A stretch of 64,000 nucleotides of DNA from Acidobacteriaceae bacterium. GTDB taxonomy: Bacteria; Acidobacteriota; Terriglobia; Terriglobales; Acidobacteriaceae. Below, in pieces: positions 18,369 through 26,392 of the stretch. The stretch lies in the NCBI GenBank assembly GCA_035944135.1, contig DASZBM010000002.1:434001-498000 (forward strand), read 5' to 3'. The notes beneath the pieces were generated by a model that had not been told where the DNA came from, made no database searches, and saw only the letters and a list, made by a program, of their open reading frames with translations. Position 1 is the stretch's first letter. Every line of letters starts with the position of its first letter. The position numbers and the translations under genes were made by a program.

Positions 18369-19106
18369 TTAGAGAATGCGGAATAGTCGCTTGAGCGGGT
18401 CGAAGTAACGGTCCACAACGCGCTCCTTCAGCGGAATGATGGCATTCTCGGTGATTGTGATCGACTCCGGACACACCTGCCTACAGCAGGTAGTGATGTT
18501 GCAATAGCCGATGTTGTGCGCATGTCTCAAGTCGCTTACCCGGTCTTCGACGTCAAGGGGATGCATTTCAAGCGCCGCGGCATATACCAGCAGCCGCGGA
18601 CCGATAAACTCATCTTCCTTGTGGTGCTCGCGCAGCACGTGGCACACGTCCTGGCAGAGGAAACACTCGATGCATTTGCGAAACTCCTGCACGCGTTCAA
18701 CGTCTGCCTGTTGAATTCGCCATGTGCCATCGGGGGCGTCCGGAGGACGTGGCTTGAATTGCTTGATCGACTTCTTGGCGCGGAAGTTCCAGGAGACGTT
18801 TGTGGCCAGGTCACGTATGACAGGAAACGTATGCATCGGCTCCAGGATCACCGGCGCATTCAGGTTAATGTCGCTGAGGCGCGTCATACACATCAGTTTG
18901 GGCACGCCATTGATTTCGGCGGAACAAGAGCCGCATTTACCGGCCTTGCAGTTCCATCGCACTGCCATATCCGGTGCTTGCTGCGCCTGGATTCGGTGCA
19001 CGGCGTCGAGTACGACCATACCCTCCTCGACCTGGGTGGGGTAATCCTGAAAGACGCCGCCTGCGGGATCTCCGCGCCAGATGCGAAATGTCGCTGATGT
19101 GGCCAT
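18369..19106 (-). CDS. sdhB: Succinate dehydrogenase/fumarate reductase iron-sulfur subunit
   Basis: Electron-transfer subunit of complex II at the cytoplasmic face of the membrane. All three cluster motifs are present: [2Fe-2S] ligands in CKAGKCGSCSAEI, then CIECFLCQDVC and CCRQVCPESI for the [4Fe-4S] and [3Fe-4S] centres. It is the last gene of an sdhC-sdhA-sdhB operon and follows sdhA by 18 bp. Its length of 245 aa is normal. The direction in vivo (succinate oxidation or fumarate reduction) cannot be read directly, but an aerobic lifestyle is suggested by the surrounding genes. Confidence 0.96.
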   Translation of the reverse strand: MATSATFRIWRGDPAGGVFQDYPTQVEEGMVVLDAVHRIQAQQAPDMAVRWNCKAGKCGSCSAEINGVPKLMCMTRLSDINLNAPVILEPMHTFPVIRDLATNVSWNFRAKKSIKQFKPRPPDAPDGTWRIQQADVERVQEFRKCIECFLCQDVCHVLREHHKEDEFIGPRLLVYAAALEMHPLDVEDRVSDLRHAHNIGYCNITTCCRQVCPESITITENAIIPLKERVVDRYFDPLKRLFRIL

Positions 19107-19124
19107 CGGTTTCGTTTCCCCCTG

Positions 19125-20939
19125 CTATTTCATCTCCTCGATCACTACTTTCAATTCATCCGGCATCGCTGCGACGGCGCGCTTTTCTACGAGCATCTCG
19201 CCGTCTGCATCGCGCTTGATGACAATGTTGAACTTGCCCCAGTCGGGATCCTTTTGGGGGAAATCTTCGCGGAACTGCGCACCGCGGCTTTCCTTGCGGA
19301 GTAGTGCGGCGCGCGTAATTGCCTCCGACACAACCAGCATGTTTTCGACATCGATGGCAGTGTGCCACCCGTTGTTGTACTCGCGATTTCCGGGCACACC
19401 AATCTGTTCCGCACGCATGTGCAACTGTGCGGTCGCCGCGAGTGCTTGTTGCATTTCCTCTTCAATGCGAACAATCCCAACCAGGTTCTGCATGGTCTCC
19501 TGCAAATCGTATTGAATCTGGTATGGGTTCTCACCGGACGGACCGCGTTCAAAGAATGCCAGGGCTTTTGTTGCGACGGATTGAATCTGCGCATCGTCCA
19601 CCGTCGCTTTTCCGTTTTCGCTGGCGAACGCTGCAGCGAAGCGTCCGGCTCGACGCCCGAACACGAGCAGATCAGAAAGTGAATTGCCCCCCAGACGATT
19701 TGCGCCATGTAATCCTGCGGCAGCTTCGCCTGCGGCGAAAAGTCCGGGCACAGTGGACATCTGCGTCTCGCCATCGACGCGGATGCCACCCATCATGTAA
19801 TGCGTCGTGGGGCCAACCTCCATTGGCTCTTTGGTGATGTCAAGGTCGGCGAGCTGTTTGAATTGGTGGTACATGCTGGGGAGCTTGCGTTTGATATGTT
19901 CTTCTGCCTTCGGCAGCCGCTCCTTGATCCAGCTGATATCGAGGAAGACGCCGCCGTGCGGAGAACCGCGGCCCGCCTTGACTTCACGATTGATGCAACG
20001 TGCTACGTGATCTCTAGTGAGCAGTTCGGGAGGACGCCGGGCATCTTTGTCTCCTTGCGTGTACCGCCAACCTTCTTCTTCGCTGTCTGCGGTTTGCGCC
20101 TTGTAGAGATCGGGAATGTCGTCGAACATGAACCGGCGGCCTTCGCTATTGCGCAGAACACCGCCTTCGCCGCGCACACCCTCTGTAACGAGAATTCCGC
20201 GCACGCTGATAGGCCAGACCATTCCGGTCGGATGGAATTGAACGAACTCCATGTCCTGGAGTTCGGCTCCGGCGCGATAAGCGAGTGCGAGACCATCACC
20301 CGTATACTCCCAGCTGTTGCTCGTCACTTTGAACGCACGTCCGATTCCACCGGTCGCGATCACGACGGCCTTGGCCTCCCACAAGTAGAAGCGACCTTTT
20401 TCGCGATCGTATCCACAAGCTCCGGCAATTCGGCCTCCGTCGAGCAGAAGGCTGAGAACTGTGCACTCCATGTGGAATTCGATTCCTGTGTGAATCCCGT
20501 GGTCCTGGAGCGTGCGTATCATCTCCAGACCGGTGCGATCGCCGACATGGGCAAGCCTGGGATACCTGTGCCCGCCGAAGTTTCGCTGGAGAATCCTGCC
20601 GTCCGGCGTGCGATCAAAAAGCGCGCCCCATGCTTCGAGTTCGCGTACACACTCTGGCGCTTCTTTGGCGTGGAGTTCGGCCATGCGCCAGTTGTTGAGA
20701 TACTGTCCGCCGCGCATCGTATCGGCGAAATGAACGCGCCAGTTATCGCGATCGTCGACGTTGGCCAGTGCTGCGGCGATGCCGCCTTCAGCCATCACCG
20801 TATGCGCCTTGCCAAGCAGGGATTTGCAGACGACCCCAACTGTTGCGCCATTGGCGCCGGCTTCAATCGCGGCGCGCAGGCCTGCTCCGCCGGCCCCGAT
20901 CACTAGGACATCGTAGGAGAATCGACGGAATTCCGGCAT
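19125..20939 (-). CDS. sdhA: Succinate dehydrogenase/fumarate reductase flavoprotein subunit
   Basis: Catalytic FAD subunit, 604 aa. Seen: FAD-binding VLVIGAGGAGLRAAIEA; KAHTVMAEGGIAAAL, where the His is the covalent FAD attachment site; and active-site segments GHRYPRLAHVGDRTG and QFHPTGMVWP. The capping/helical part has HYMMGGIRVD and the C-terminal domain ends with the usual arginine-rich PDWGKFN region. The ATG follows the sdhC stop codon with no intervening base, so translation is probably coupled. Confidence 0.97.
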   Translation of the reverse strand: MPEFRRFSYDVLVIGAGGAGLRAAIEAGANGATVGVVCKSLLGKAHTVMAEGGIAAALANVDDRDNWRVHFADTMRGGQYLNNWRMAELHAKEAPECVRELEAWGALFDRTPDGRILQRNFGGHRYPRLAHVGDRTGLEMIRTLQDHGIHTGIEFHMECTVLSLLLDGGRIAGACGYDREKGRFYLWEAKAVVIATGGIGRAFKVTSNSWEYTGDGLALAYRAGAELQDMEFVQFHPTGMVWPISVRGILVTEGVRGEGGVLRNSEGRRFMFDDIPDLYKAQTADSEEEGWRYTQGDKDARRPPELLTRDHVARCINREVKAGRGSPHGGVFLDISWIKERLPKAEEHIKRKLPSMYHQFKQLADLDITKEPMEVGPTTHYMMGGIRVDGETQMSTVPGLFAAGEAAAGLHGANRLGGNSLSDLLVFGRRAGRFAAAFASENGKATVDDAQIQSVATKALAFFERGPSGENPYQIQYDLQETMQNLVGIVRIEEEMQQALAATAQLHMRAEQIGVPGNREYNNGWHTAIDVENMLVVSEAITRAALLRKESRGAQFREDFPQKDPDWGKFNIVIKRDADGEMLVEKRAVAAMPDELKVVIEEMK

Positions 20940-21725
20940 CTAGAGAATTCTCCAATCGTGCCAGATTCCCATCGAACATAGCCGGACATAGATATCGGCG
21001 AATGCCACCCAGAGCAGGCTTGCCCATGCCCACTTCTTATGCGCGCCGTTGAGGCAGCTTACGCAATCGTAGAGCTTGTGGCGAACGGGGTGATCCGAGA
21101 TGCTGTCGAATGTTCCTCCAATGAGGTGGCGGAACGCGTGGCATCCGAAGATATATCCGGCAAGAAGCACAACGTTCACTACAAGGACGAGGCTTCCAAT
21201 CCCGATCCCGAATCCATCAGGAAAGAAGAACGATCGCACCGCGTCGTAGACCAGAAAGCCCCAGACAACGTAGGAGAGCCTAAGGAAGTAGCGATGATAG
21301 TTCTGCAGAATGAGCGGAAAGCTTCGTTCGCCCCAATAGCTTTTACGGGGCTCGCCCACTGCACAGGCCGGTGGATCCGCCCAGAACGACTTGTAGTACG
21401 CGCCCCTGTAGTAGTAACAGGTCACGCGGAACAGGCCGGGAATCCACAGGATGAAGAAGGCTGGAGAGAAGGGTAAGAAGCCCGGATACCAGCGTGGCTT
21501 CGGGCCAAACAAAGCAAACGGAGAAGAACCGAAGAGCTCCGGTGAATAGAAAGGCGAGATGTAGGGGCCAAAGGTGTAGTGACTATTCTGGAACGCCGCC
21601 CAGGTGGCGTAGATCACAAACGCACCGAAGCCAAGCAGTACCGCGGCTGGAGAAAGCCACCAGAAGTCGCGTCGTGACGTTTGGCCGAACTTCCCGTTTT
21701 TCCAGACAACATCCGGAGCAGACAT
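20940..21725 (-). CDS. sdhC: Succinate dehydrogenase membrane anchor, cytochrome b-type
   Basis: Membrane subunit of complex II, 261 aa, with about five hydrophobic helices (for example SPAAVLLGFGAFVIYATWAAF and LVLVVNVVLLAGYIFGCHAF). It contains several histidines suited to haem b ligation (NYHRYFLR, CHAFRHLIGG). A single large anchor in place of separate SdhC and SdhD fits the type found in Acidobacteria and Actinobacteria. Start: the ATG at 21725 has a GGGGGGG run just upstream; a TTG four codons earlier (21737) is possible. It is the first gene of the sdhCAB operon. Confidence 0.88.
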   Translation of the reverse strand: MSAPDVVWKNGKFGQTSRRDFWWLSPAAVLLGFGAFVIYATWAAFQNSHYTFGPYISPFYSPELFGSSPFALFGPKPRWYPGFLPFSPAFFILWIPGLFRVTCYYYRGAYYKSFWADPPACAVGEPRKSYWGERSFPLILQNYHRYFLRLSYVVWGFLVYDAVRSFFFPDGFGIGIGSLVLVVNVVLLAGYIFGCHAFRHLIGGTFDSISDHPVRHKLYDCVSCLNGAHKKWAWASLLWVAFADIYVRLCSMGIWHDWRIL

Positions 21726-21824
21726 CGTCCCCCCCAAGGCGGAGGACGTCCGAACAGCGCCCTACCCGCGGATGGCAGATGATTGTATAGCAAAACGGTT
21801 TCCTTACCGGCGCCGCTCAAAAGC

Positions 21825-24137
21825 CTATTCCGCTCTCGCCTCTTTGTAATTTTGCGAGCTCATCGATGGGGGCGCGTCTTCGGGCGAACTGCCCCAGTTC
21901 TCGTTCGGCTGGTCTCCCATCTGCAGCACCAAAGTGCCGCCATTCGCAATATCGGAATGACGGAACCAGGGTCGTTCGAGAGGCTGGCCATTGAGTTCAG
22001 CGGACTGAATATACTTGTTGCGTGCCGAAACGTGCGTAGCAATGATCGTGAATTCTTTGCCATTGCCTAGGCGCATCACGGCCTTATCAAAAATCGGGCT
22101 GCCGATCTCGTAGATGGGGCTGCCAGGGCATACGGGATAGAAGCCCAAGGCGCTGAGGACATACCACGAGGAAGTAGCGCCGCCGTCGTCGTCTCCTGGG
22201 ATGCCCAGCGGCCCATCGCCGTACCACACGTCCATGATTTGTCTCACGCGCCGCTGCGTTTTCCACGGTTGCCCGGAGAAGTCGTAGAGGTACGCGATGT
22301 GAAAGCTTGGCTCATTGCCTTGTGCATACTGTCCAATCAAGCCCGTTGCGTCGGGAAACTGGCCCAGGAATGCGAATTTTGAGGTTCCATATTGCTCTAC
22401 GAAGAGCTGGTCGAGCTTGGCGTTAAACTTGTCACGTCCGCCCATGAGATCGATTAGACCGGCCACATCGTGCTGGACGCCGAATGTGTAGAGCCATGAA
22501 TTGACTTCGGTGAAGTAATCGCGGCCGCCTTGTCCGCCCCCCAGCTTGGGATCAAACGGCTCTACCCACTTCCCATCGGCACTCTTCGGAGCCATAAAGC
22601 CGATGGCGGGGTTGTAGACGTTGCGATAGTTGTGCGCAAGCTGCGTGAAATACGACGCATCCTGTACTTTGCCCAACGCTTTCGCGAGCTGCGCGAGGCA
22701 CCAATCATCGTAGCTATTTTCAATCGTTACCGAGACTGCCTGCCTGCGCTCGCCAGTCACTTGAGGCACGGTCTCACTCTGACCATGCGCCAATGCCGGG
22801 AAGAAACCGCGGTCGAAGTAGACTTTGTCGAGGCTCGTTAACGTGGATCGGCTCCATGGAAGCATCGTCGCCTGTGTGGCGTTCTTGCGCATCGCCTCGT
22901 AGGCCCGTTGAACGTCGAAATCGCGATAGCCTTTCTGGTAAGCATCGAGAATGAAGCTCGCGACGTGATGCCCAATCATTACCGGCTGCTCGCCGGCCAC
23001 TGAGGGAAACGAAGGCATCCATCCGCTTTGGTCATACATGCGTATGTAGGAGCGGATCATGTCTTCCTGTCGCTCGGGCTCGATTAATAGCTGCAGCGGA
23101 TGGAGCGAGCGGTATGTGTCCCAAAGACCATCATCGACATAGAAGTCGTGACCCTCCGCGTTATGTACTTGGTGGTCAAAGCCGCTGAAGTACCGGCCGT
23201 CCTCGGTGATGTCCGTCATGCGGCAGAGCGAGCGATAGAGACCGGTGTAGAAGATGGTCCGCTGACGCTCGGTCCCGCCTTCGATTTGAATGCTGGAAAG
23301 AGCGGTGTTCCATGCCGCGCGTGCACTCGTCTTTACGCGGTCGAAGTCGCTGACAGGAATCTCGCGCTCAAGATTCCGGCGCGCCTGCTCGACGCTTATA
23401 TACGAGAAACCAACTTTGACCTCTATCACCTCACCCGACGTAGAGGAGAAGTTCGTAACCCACCCCAGTTCATCACCAGACTGGCGCTGGCCTCGCGTCA
23501 AGACACCGCGACTCCATGTTTGCGAGGCCCCTGTCGGGCGCGAGAATTCGGCATAGAAATATTGCCGGGTTTCGCCGTTGGGCCCTGCCGTTCGGGTGAT
23601 ATTCCCATTGATTTGCTGGCTGCCGCTCACTGCATGATCGCCTGCGATGGCAACTTCCGCATCTTTTCCGAGACTCAGAACCAGGTGCGCATGTGGACTG
23701 GCCGGAAATGTGAATCGGTAATAGCCGGCTTCAGGAGTAACGGTAACTTCGGCCTTGATCTTCCAGGTCGTCAAATCCGCTTCGTAGTAATACGGTGTCG
23801 CAGTTTCAAAGTCATGATCGAAGTCGGAGGCGTAGGTTGCCGGCGACGTGCCGGTCTCTCCTGTCGACGCCATCAGCACCGCCGGCCCCGCGGGAAAGCC
23901 ATAGATTTTGTCCGCCAGATAGCGATCAGTGATGCCAGGTGTGGTAATTGGATAAAGCCGGGCCATTCCATGCGGGTACTGCACATATGGAATCGTCGCA
24001 GTCAGCAGTTGCCCGATCCCTCCAATATTCGGAGAGACATAATCTACGGGATCTTTCCTTTGTTGGCCCGCGGCGGAACAGACCGACCCGCCCAGCAGGA
24101 TTAGGCAAAGTAGACCTTTACCACTCTTAATGGTCAT
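21825..24137 (-). CDS. GH92 family alpha-mannosidase-like glycoside hydrolase
   Basis: Secreted (signal peptide KGLLCLILLGGSVCSAAGQ) 770-aa enzyme of family GH92, calcium-dependent exo-alpha-mannosidases that usually act on alpha-1,2-mannosides. Typical segments are NIGGIGQLLTATIPYVQYPHGM near the N-terminus, LYRSLCRMTDITEDG, GLWDTYRSLHPLQLL, HHVASFILDAYQKG, and near the C-terminus GIPGDDDGGATSSWYVLSALGFYPV with the catalytic acidic residues. It probably trims mannose from glycoproteins or fungal polymers outside the cell. It stands alone in its transcript but lies near the GH51 and GH3 genes. Confidence 0.93.
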   Translation of the reverse strand: MTIKSGKGLLCLILLGGSVCSAAGQQRKDPVDYVSPNIGGIGQLLTATIPYVQYPHGMARLYPITTPGITDRYLADKIYGFPAGPAVLMASTGETGTSPATYASDFDHDFETATPYYYEADLTTWKIKAEVTVTPEAGYYRFTFPASPHAHLVLSLGKDAEVAIAGDHAVSGSQQINGNITRTAGPNGETRQYFYAEFSRPTGASQTWSRGVLTRGQRQSGDELGWVTNFSSTSGEVIEVKVGFSYISVEQARRNLEREIPVSDFDRVKTSARAAWNTALSSIQIEGGTERQRTIFYTGLYRSLCRMTDITEDGRYFSGFDHQVHNAEGHDFYVDDGLWDTYRSLHPLQLLIEPERQEDMIRSYIRMYDQSGWMPSFPSVAGEQPVMIGHHVASFILDAYQKGYRDFDVQRAYEAMRKNATQATMLPWSRSTLTSLDKVYFDRGFFPALAHGQSETVPQVTGERRQAVSVTIENSYDDWCLAQLAKALGKVQDASYFTQLAHNYRNVYNPAIGFMAPKSADGKWVEPFDPKLGGGQGGRDYFTEVNSWLYTFGVQHDVAGLIDLMGGRDKFNAKLDQLFVEQYGTSKFAFLGQFPDATGLIGQYAQGNEPSFHIAYLYDFSGQPWKTQRRVRQIMDVWYGDGPLGIPGDDDGGATSSWYVLSALGFYPVCPGSPIYEIGSPIFDKAVMRLGNGKEFTIIATHVSARNKYIQSAELNGQPLERPWFRHSDIANGGTLVLQMGDQPNENWGSSPEDAPPSMSSQNYKEARAE

Positions 24138-24321
24138 TTAGTTTACTGAGGACACTTTCCACTTTTACCGTGTTTTTCGCCGCGGTGTTCCGCCGCTCCG
24201 AAACTTACATTAGTCGAGTCGGTCAATCCGGGCAACGTTAGCCTGGCTTTGTTTGGAATATATAAGCAGCACCCAATCGGATCACTGGTGAGAGAGAAGA
24301 TGTAGGAATAAGGGTGTGCCA

Positions 24322-24936
24322 ATGCAATCTGCGTCTCAGCTTTCTCGCGGGGTCAGACGGTTGCCACGGGCGAGCTTGCCGACTCGTACTGCCGAGCTGG
24401 CGAGATATCTGATCGGGAAGACGGTTGTGCGCGAGGCCGAGCGAGGCAGGATCAGCGGACGAATTGTTGAGACTGAAGCTTACCCGCCGGGCGATTCGAG
24501 CGGGCGGGCTTATCGCGGACAGACGGCCAGCAATCGATCGCTCTTCCTGGGAACGGGTTTTGCTCATGTGTACTTCATCTATGGGACGTCGTACATGCTC
24601 AACGTGACGTCCGAAGAGCCGGGGGTGGGAGCGGGAGTGCTGTTGCGGGCGCTTGAGCCGTTGGAGGGAATCGAACTGATGGAACGGTTTCGCGGAACCG
24701 ACAAGTTAAGGGATCTGGCGCGTGGGCCGGGACGGCTTGCGGCTGCGTTGGACGTTGGCCCAAGCCTGGATGGAGTTGACCTGTGCGCCGATGGTCCGCT
24801 CTGGCTTGGGAGCGCGATTCGGAAAGTAGCGCAGATCAACACGAGTGTGCGGATCGGCATCACGCGTGGGGTGGACCGGCCGCTGCGTTTCTTTGAGGCG
24901 GGAAGCCGGTTCGTCAGCGGCCCGGCAACGAGATAA
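24322..24936 (+). CDS. mpg: DNA-3-methyladenine glycosylase (AAG/MPG type)
   Basis: Base-excision repair enzyme that removes 3-methyladenine, hypoxanthine and related alkylated purines. Family marks: ELARYLIGKTVVR; RISGRIVETEAY, with Glu as general base; RAYRGQTASNRSLFLGTGFAHVYFIYG; and DLARGPGRLAAAL. The length of 204 aa is typical. A GTG at 24316 would add two residues; the ATG at 24322 with AGGGTG upstream is preferred. The small downstream gene on the opposite strand converges on it. Confidence 0.94.
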   Translation: MQSASQLSRGVRRLPRASLPTRTAELARYLIGKTVVREAERGRISGRIVETEAYPPGDSSGRAYRGQTASNRSLFLGTGFAHVYFIYGTSYMLNVTSEEPGVGAGVLLRALEPLEGIELMERFRGTDKLRDLARGPGRLAAALDVGPSLDGVDLCADGPLWLGSAIRKVAQINTSVRIGITRGVDRPLRFFEAGSRFVSGPATR

Positions 24937-24960
24937 GAGATCGCCAGGCTTGTCAGTAAG

Positions 24961-25239
24961 TTATATCTTGCGGATCGTGACGTAGCGGCCATCACTCCAA
25001 TAGCGGCCGGTGGTCAATTGGGCGACATAGCGGGTCTTTTCGGCGTCGTCTCCTGCACAATTGATTTCGAGCCAGTAATCGACGTACTGCTCGATCTCGG
25101 GCGCGAGACCTTCCTGTCGATCGGATACCTGGCGTTGCACGGTGGCGGTTATCTGCTTCTCAGGAGCGTCGGCGAAGGTCAGGCTAATGCGGTCACCGGC
25201 GGAGAAATCTTCAGGCCCGACCCTTCCCGTGGTCCTCAT
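24961..25239 (-). CDS. Conserved-looking small hypothetical protein
   Basis: A 92-residue protein with no recognised domain. The RBS AAGGAGAT, 6 bases before the ATG, supports it as a real gene. The composition is that of a soluble cytoplasmic protein. A segment GDRISLTFADAPEKQITATVQRQ could be a small beta-barrel and the end is RYWSDGRYVTIRKI. It converges on the mpg gene. No function is proposed. Confidence 0.65.
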   Translation of the reverse strand: MRTTGRVGPEDFSAGDRISLTFADAPEKQITATVQRQVSDRQEGLAPEIEQYVDYWLEINCAGDDAEKTRYVAQLTTGRYWSDGRYVTIRKI

Positions 25240-25601
25240 AGAAAGATCTCCTTAGGTTCTGTTACGCAGATTGTATTCGCGGTTTTCCGAGGGCGTGCGG
25301 GAGACCGCTCAGAATGCCGAGGGGAGGGCTTGCGGAGCGAGGTAAAGCCGCTCCACGGGCTATTGCTTCCCGATCCGGCGAAAACTGAGGAAAGTAGGTC
25401 ATGAGAGAGGAACTGTGGACAGGCTATGAGACCTTAGATCCGCCCCTGCGGAGTTGGCGTCTCGTCAGGGATTAATGGTGCTCGAGTCTGTCAGACACCT
25501 TAGAAATCCAAGAATCTGATGCGAAAGATTTGGGATTATTCATCGATGCGCCTCTACAATTCGTAACTGCGTGTAAACACAGAACCGTGAGGGATTCGAG
25601 A
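25240..25601 (+). other. Intergenic stretch without recognised gene
   Basis: About 360 bp between the small hypothetical gene and the histone-like gene, which are transcribed away from each other. Promoters for both are expected here, but no clear -35/-10 pair, hairpin or repeat was recognised. Confidence 0.5.
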
Positions 25602-25979
25602 ATGGCTGAGAAAACGATAGTAGAAAAGGCTGGTGAGGCTGTTGGCTACGGAATTGCGATGGCAGAAGATGTGGCCGGTGCGGTCAAAACGGCCGTCGGT
25701 GCAGCGGTGACCACGGTGACAGACGTTTTGAAAAAGACACCTGCGAAGAAAGCTCCCGTCAAACGGAGTACCAAGAAGGCGCCTGCAAAGAAGGCAGCCA
25801 CCGCGAAGGTTGTCAAGAAAGCCGCCACGAAGACAGCGAGTAAGAAGGCAACCGCGACGAAGAAGCCTGTCAAAGCAGCCGCAGCTAAGAAGACGCCCGC
25901 CAAGAAGACGCCGGCTAAGAAAGCGGTGAAAAAGCCCGTAAAGAAGATTACGAAGAAGGCTGCCCAAAGGCGGAAATAA
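25602..25979 (+). CDS. Lysine/alanine-rich histone H1-like protein
   Basis: A 125-residue protein in two parts. The first ~45 residues are a normal amphipathic segment (AEKTIVEKAGEAVGYGIAM, then AEDVAGAVKTAVGAAVTTV). The rest is repeats of KKxPAKK, KKAAxK and KKTPAKK, like the tail of histone H1, bacterial Hc1/HctB or AlgP. It is probably a DNA-binding, nucleoid-associated protein. The frame is open from a TTG at 25530, but the ATG at 25602 preceded by GTGAGGG is more likely. The low-complexity tail means repeat-number variation between strains would be unsurprising. Confidence 0.8.
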   Translation: MAEKTIVEKAGEAVGYGIAMAEDVAGAVKTAVGAAVTTVTDVLKKTPAKKAPVKRSTKKAPAKKAATAKVVKKAATKTASKKATATKKPVKAAAAKKTPAKKTPAKKAVKKPVKKITKKAAQRRK

Positions 25980-26392
25980 CTGTGAGGAAATAGCCAAACG
26001 TGAAATCGGGGCAAGGGCCGCAGAGAGTTGATGCAGGTGTAAGTCAAGAAATTAACCAGTACCACTTACGGCTTAAGGGAGCCGAATTGAGCCAGCCGAC
26101 GGAGCCGTTTATTCAGGCATGGGCGCTTCGTCGGTTTCAGCGCGGGGCGTCTTGAGATCGGTGCGGAATGCGGAGTTGACCTCGGAACAAGCCCTCCATC
26201 TGAGGTGGCTGTTGTCGCAATTAGCCATGGCGAAATAAACCTGAAAATCCAACACGCGATAGTATCCCGGGCAGAGCGGGATCGAATTTGCCTCTAGGCG
26301 CTCCCGATGAGTGATACTCAGCTCGCCGGATAAAGATTCACGGCACGATTTCTCGGTTGTGCTCCGCCGCCGCCGGCGGATATATTTGCGCT
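25980..26392 (+). other. Intergenic stretch without recognised gene
   Basis: About 410 bp upstream of the GH51 gene. No frame with good coding character, no convincing hairpin and no repeat family member was recognised. It presumably contains the GH51 promoter. Confidence 0.45.
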
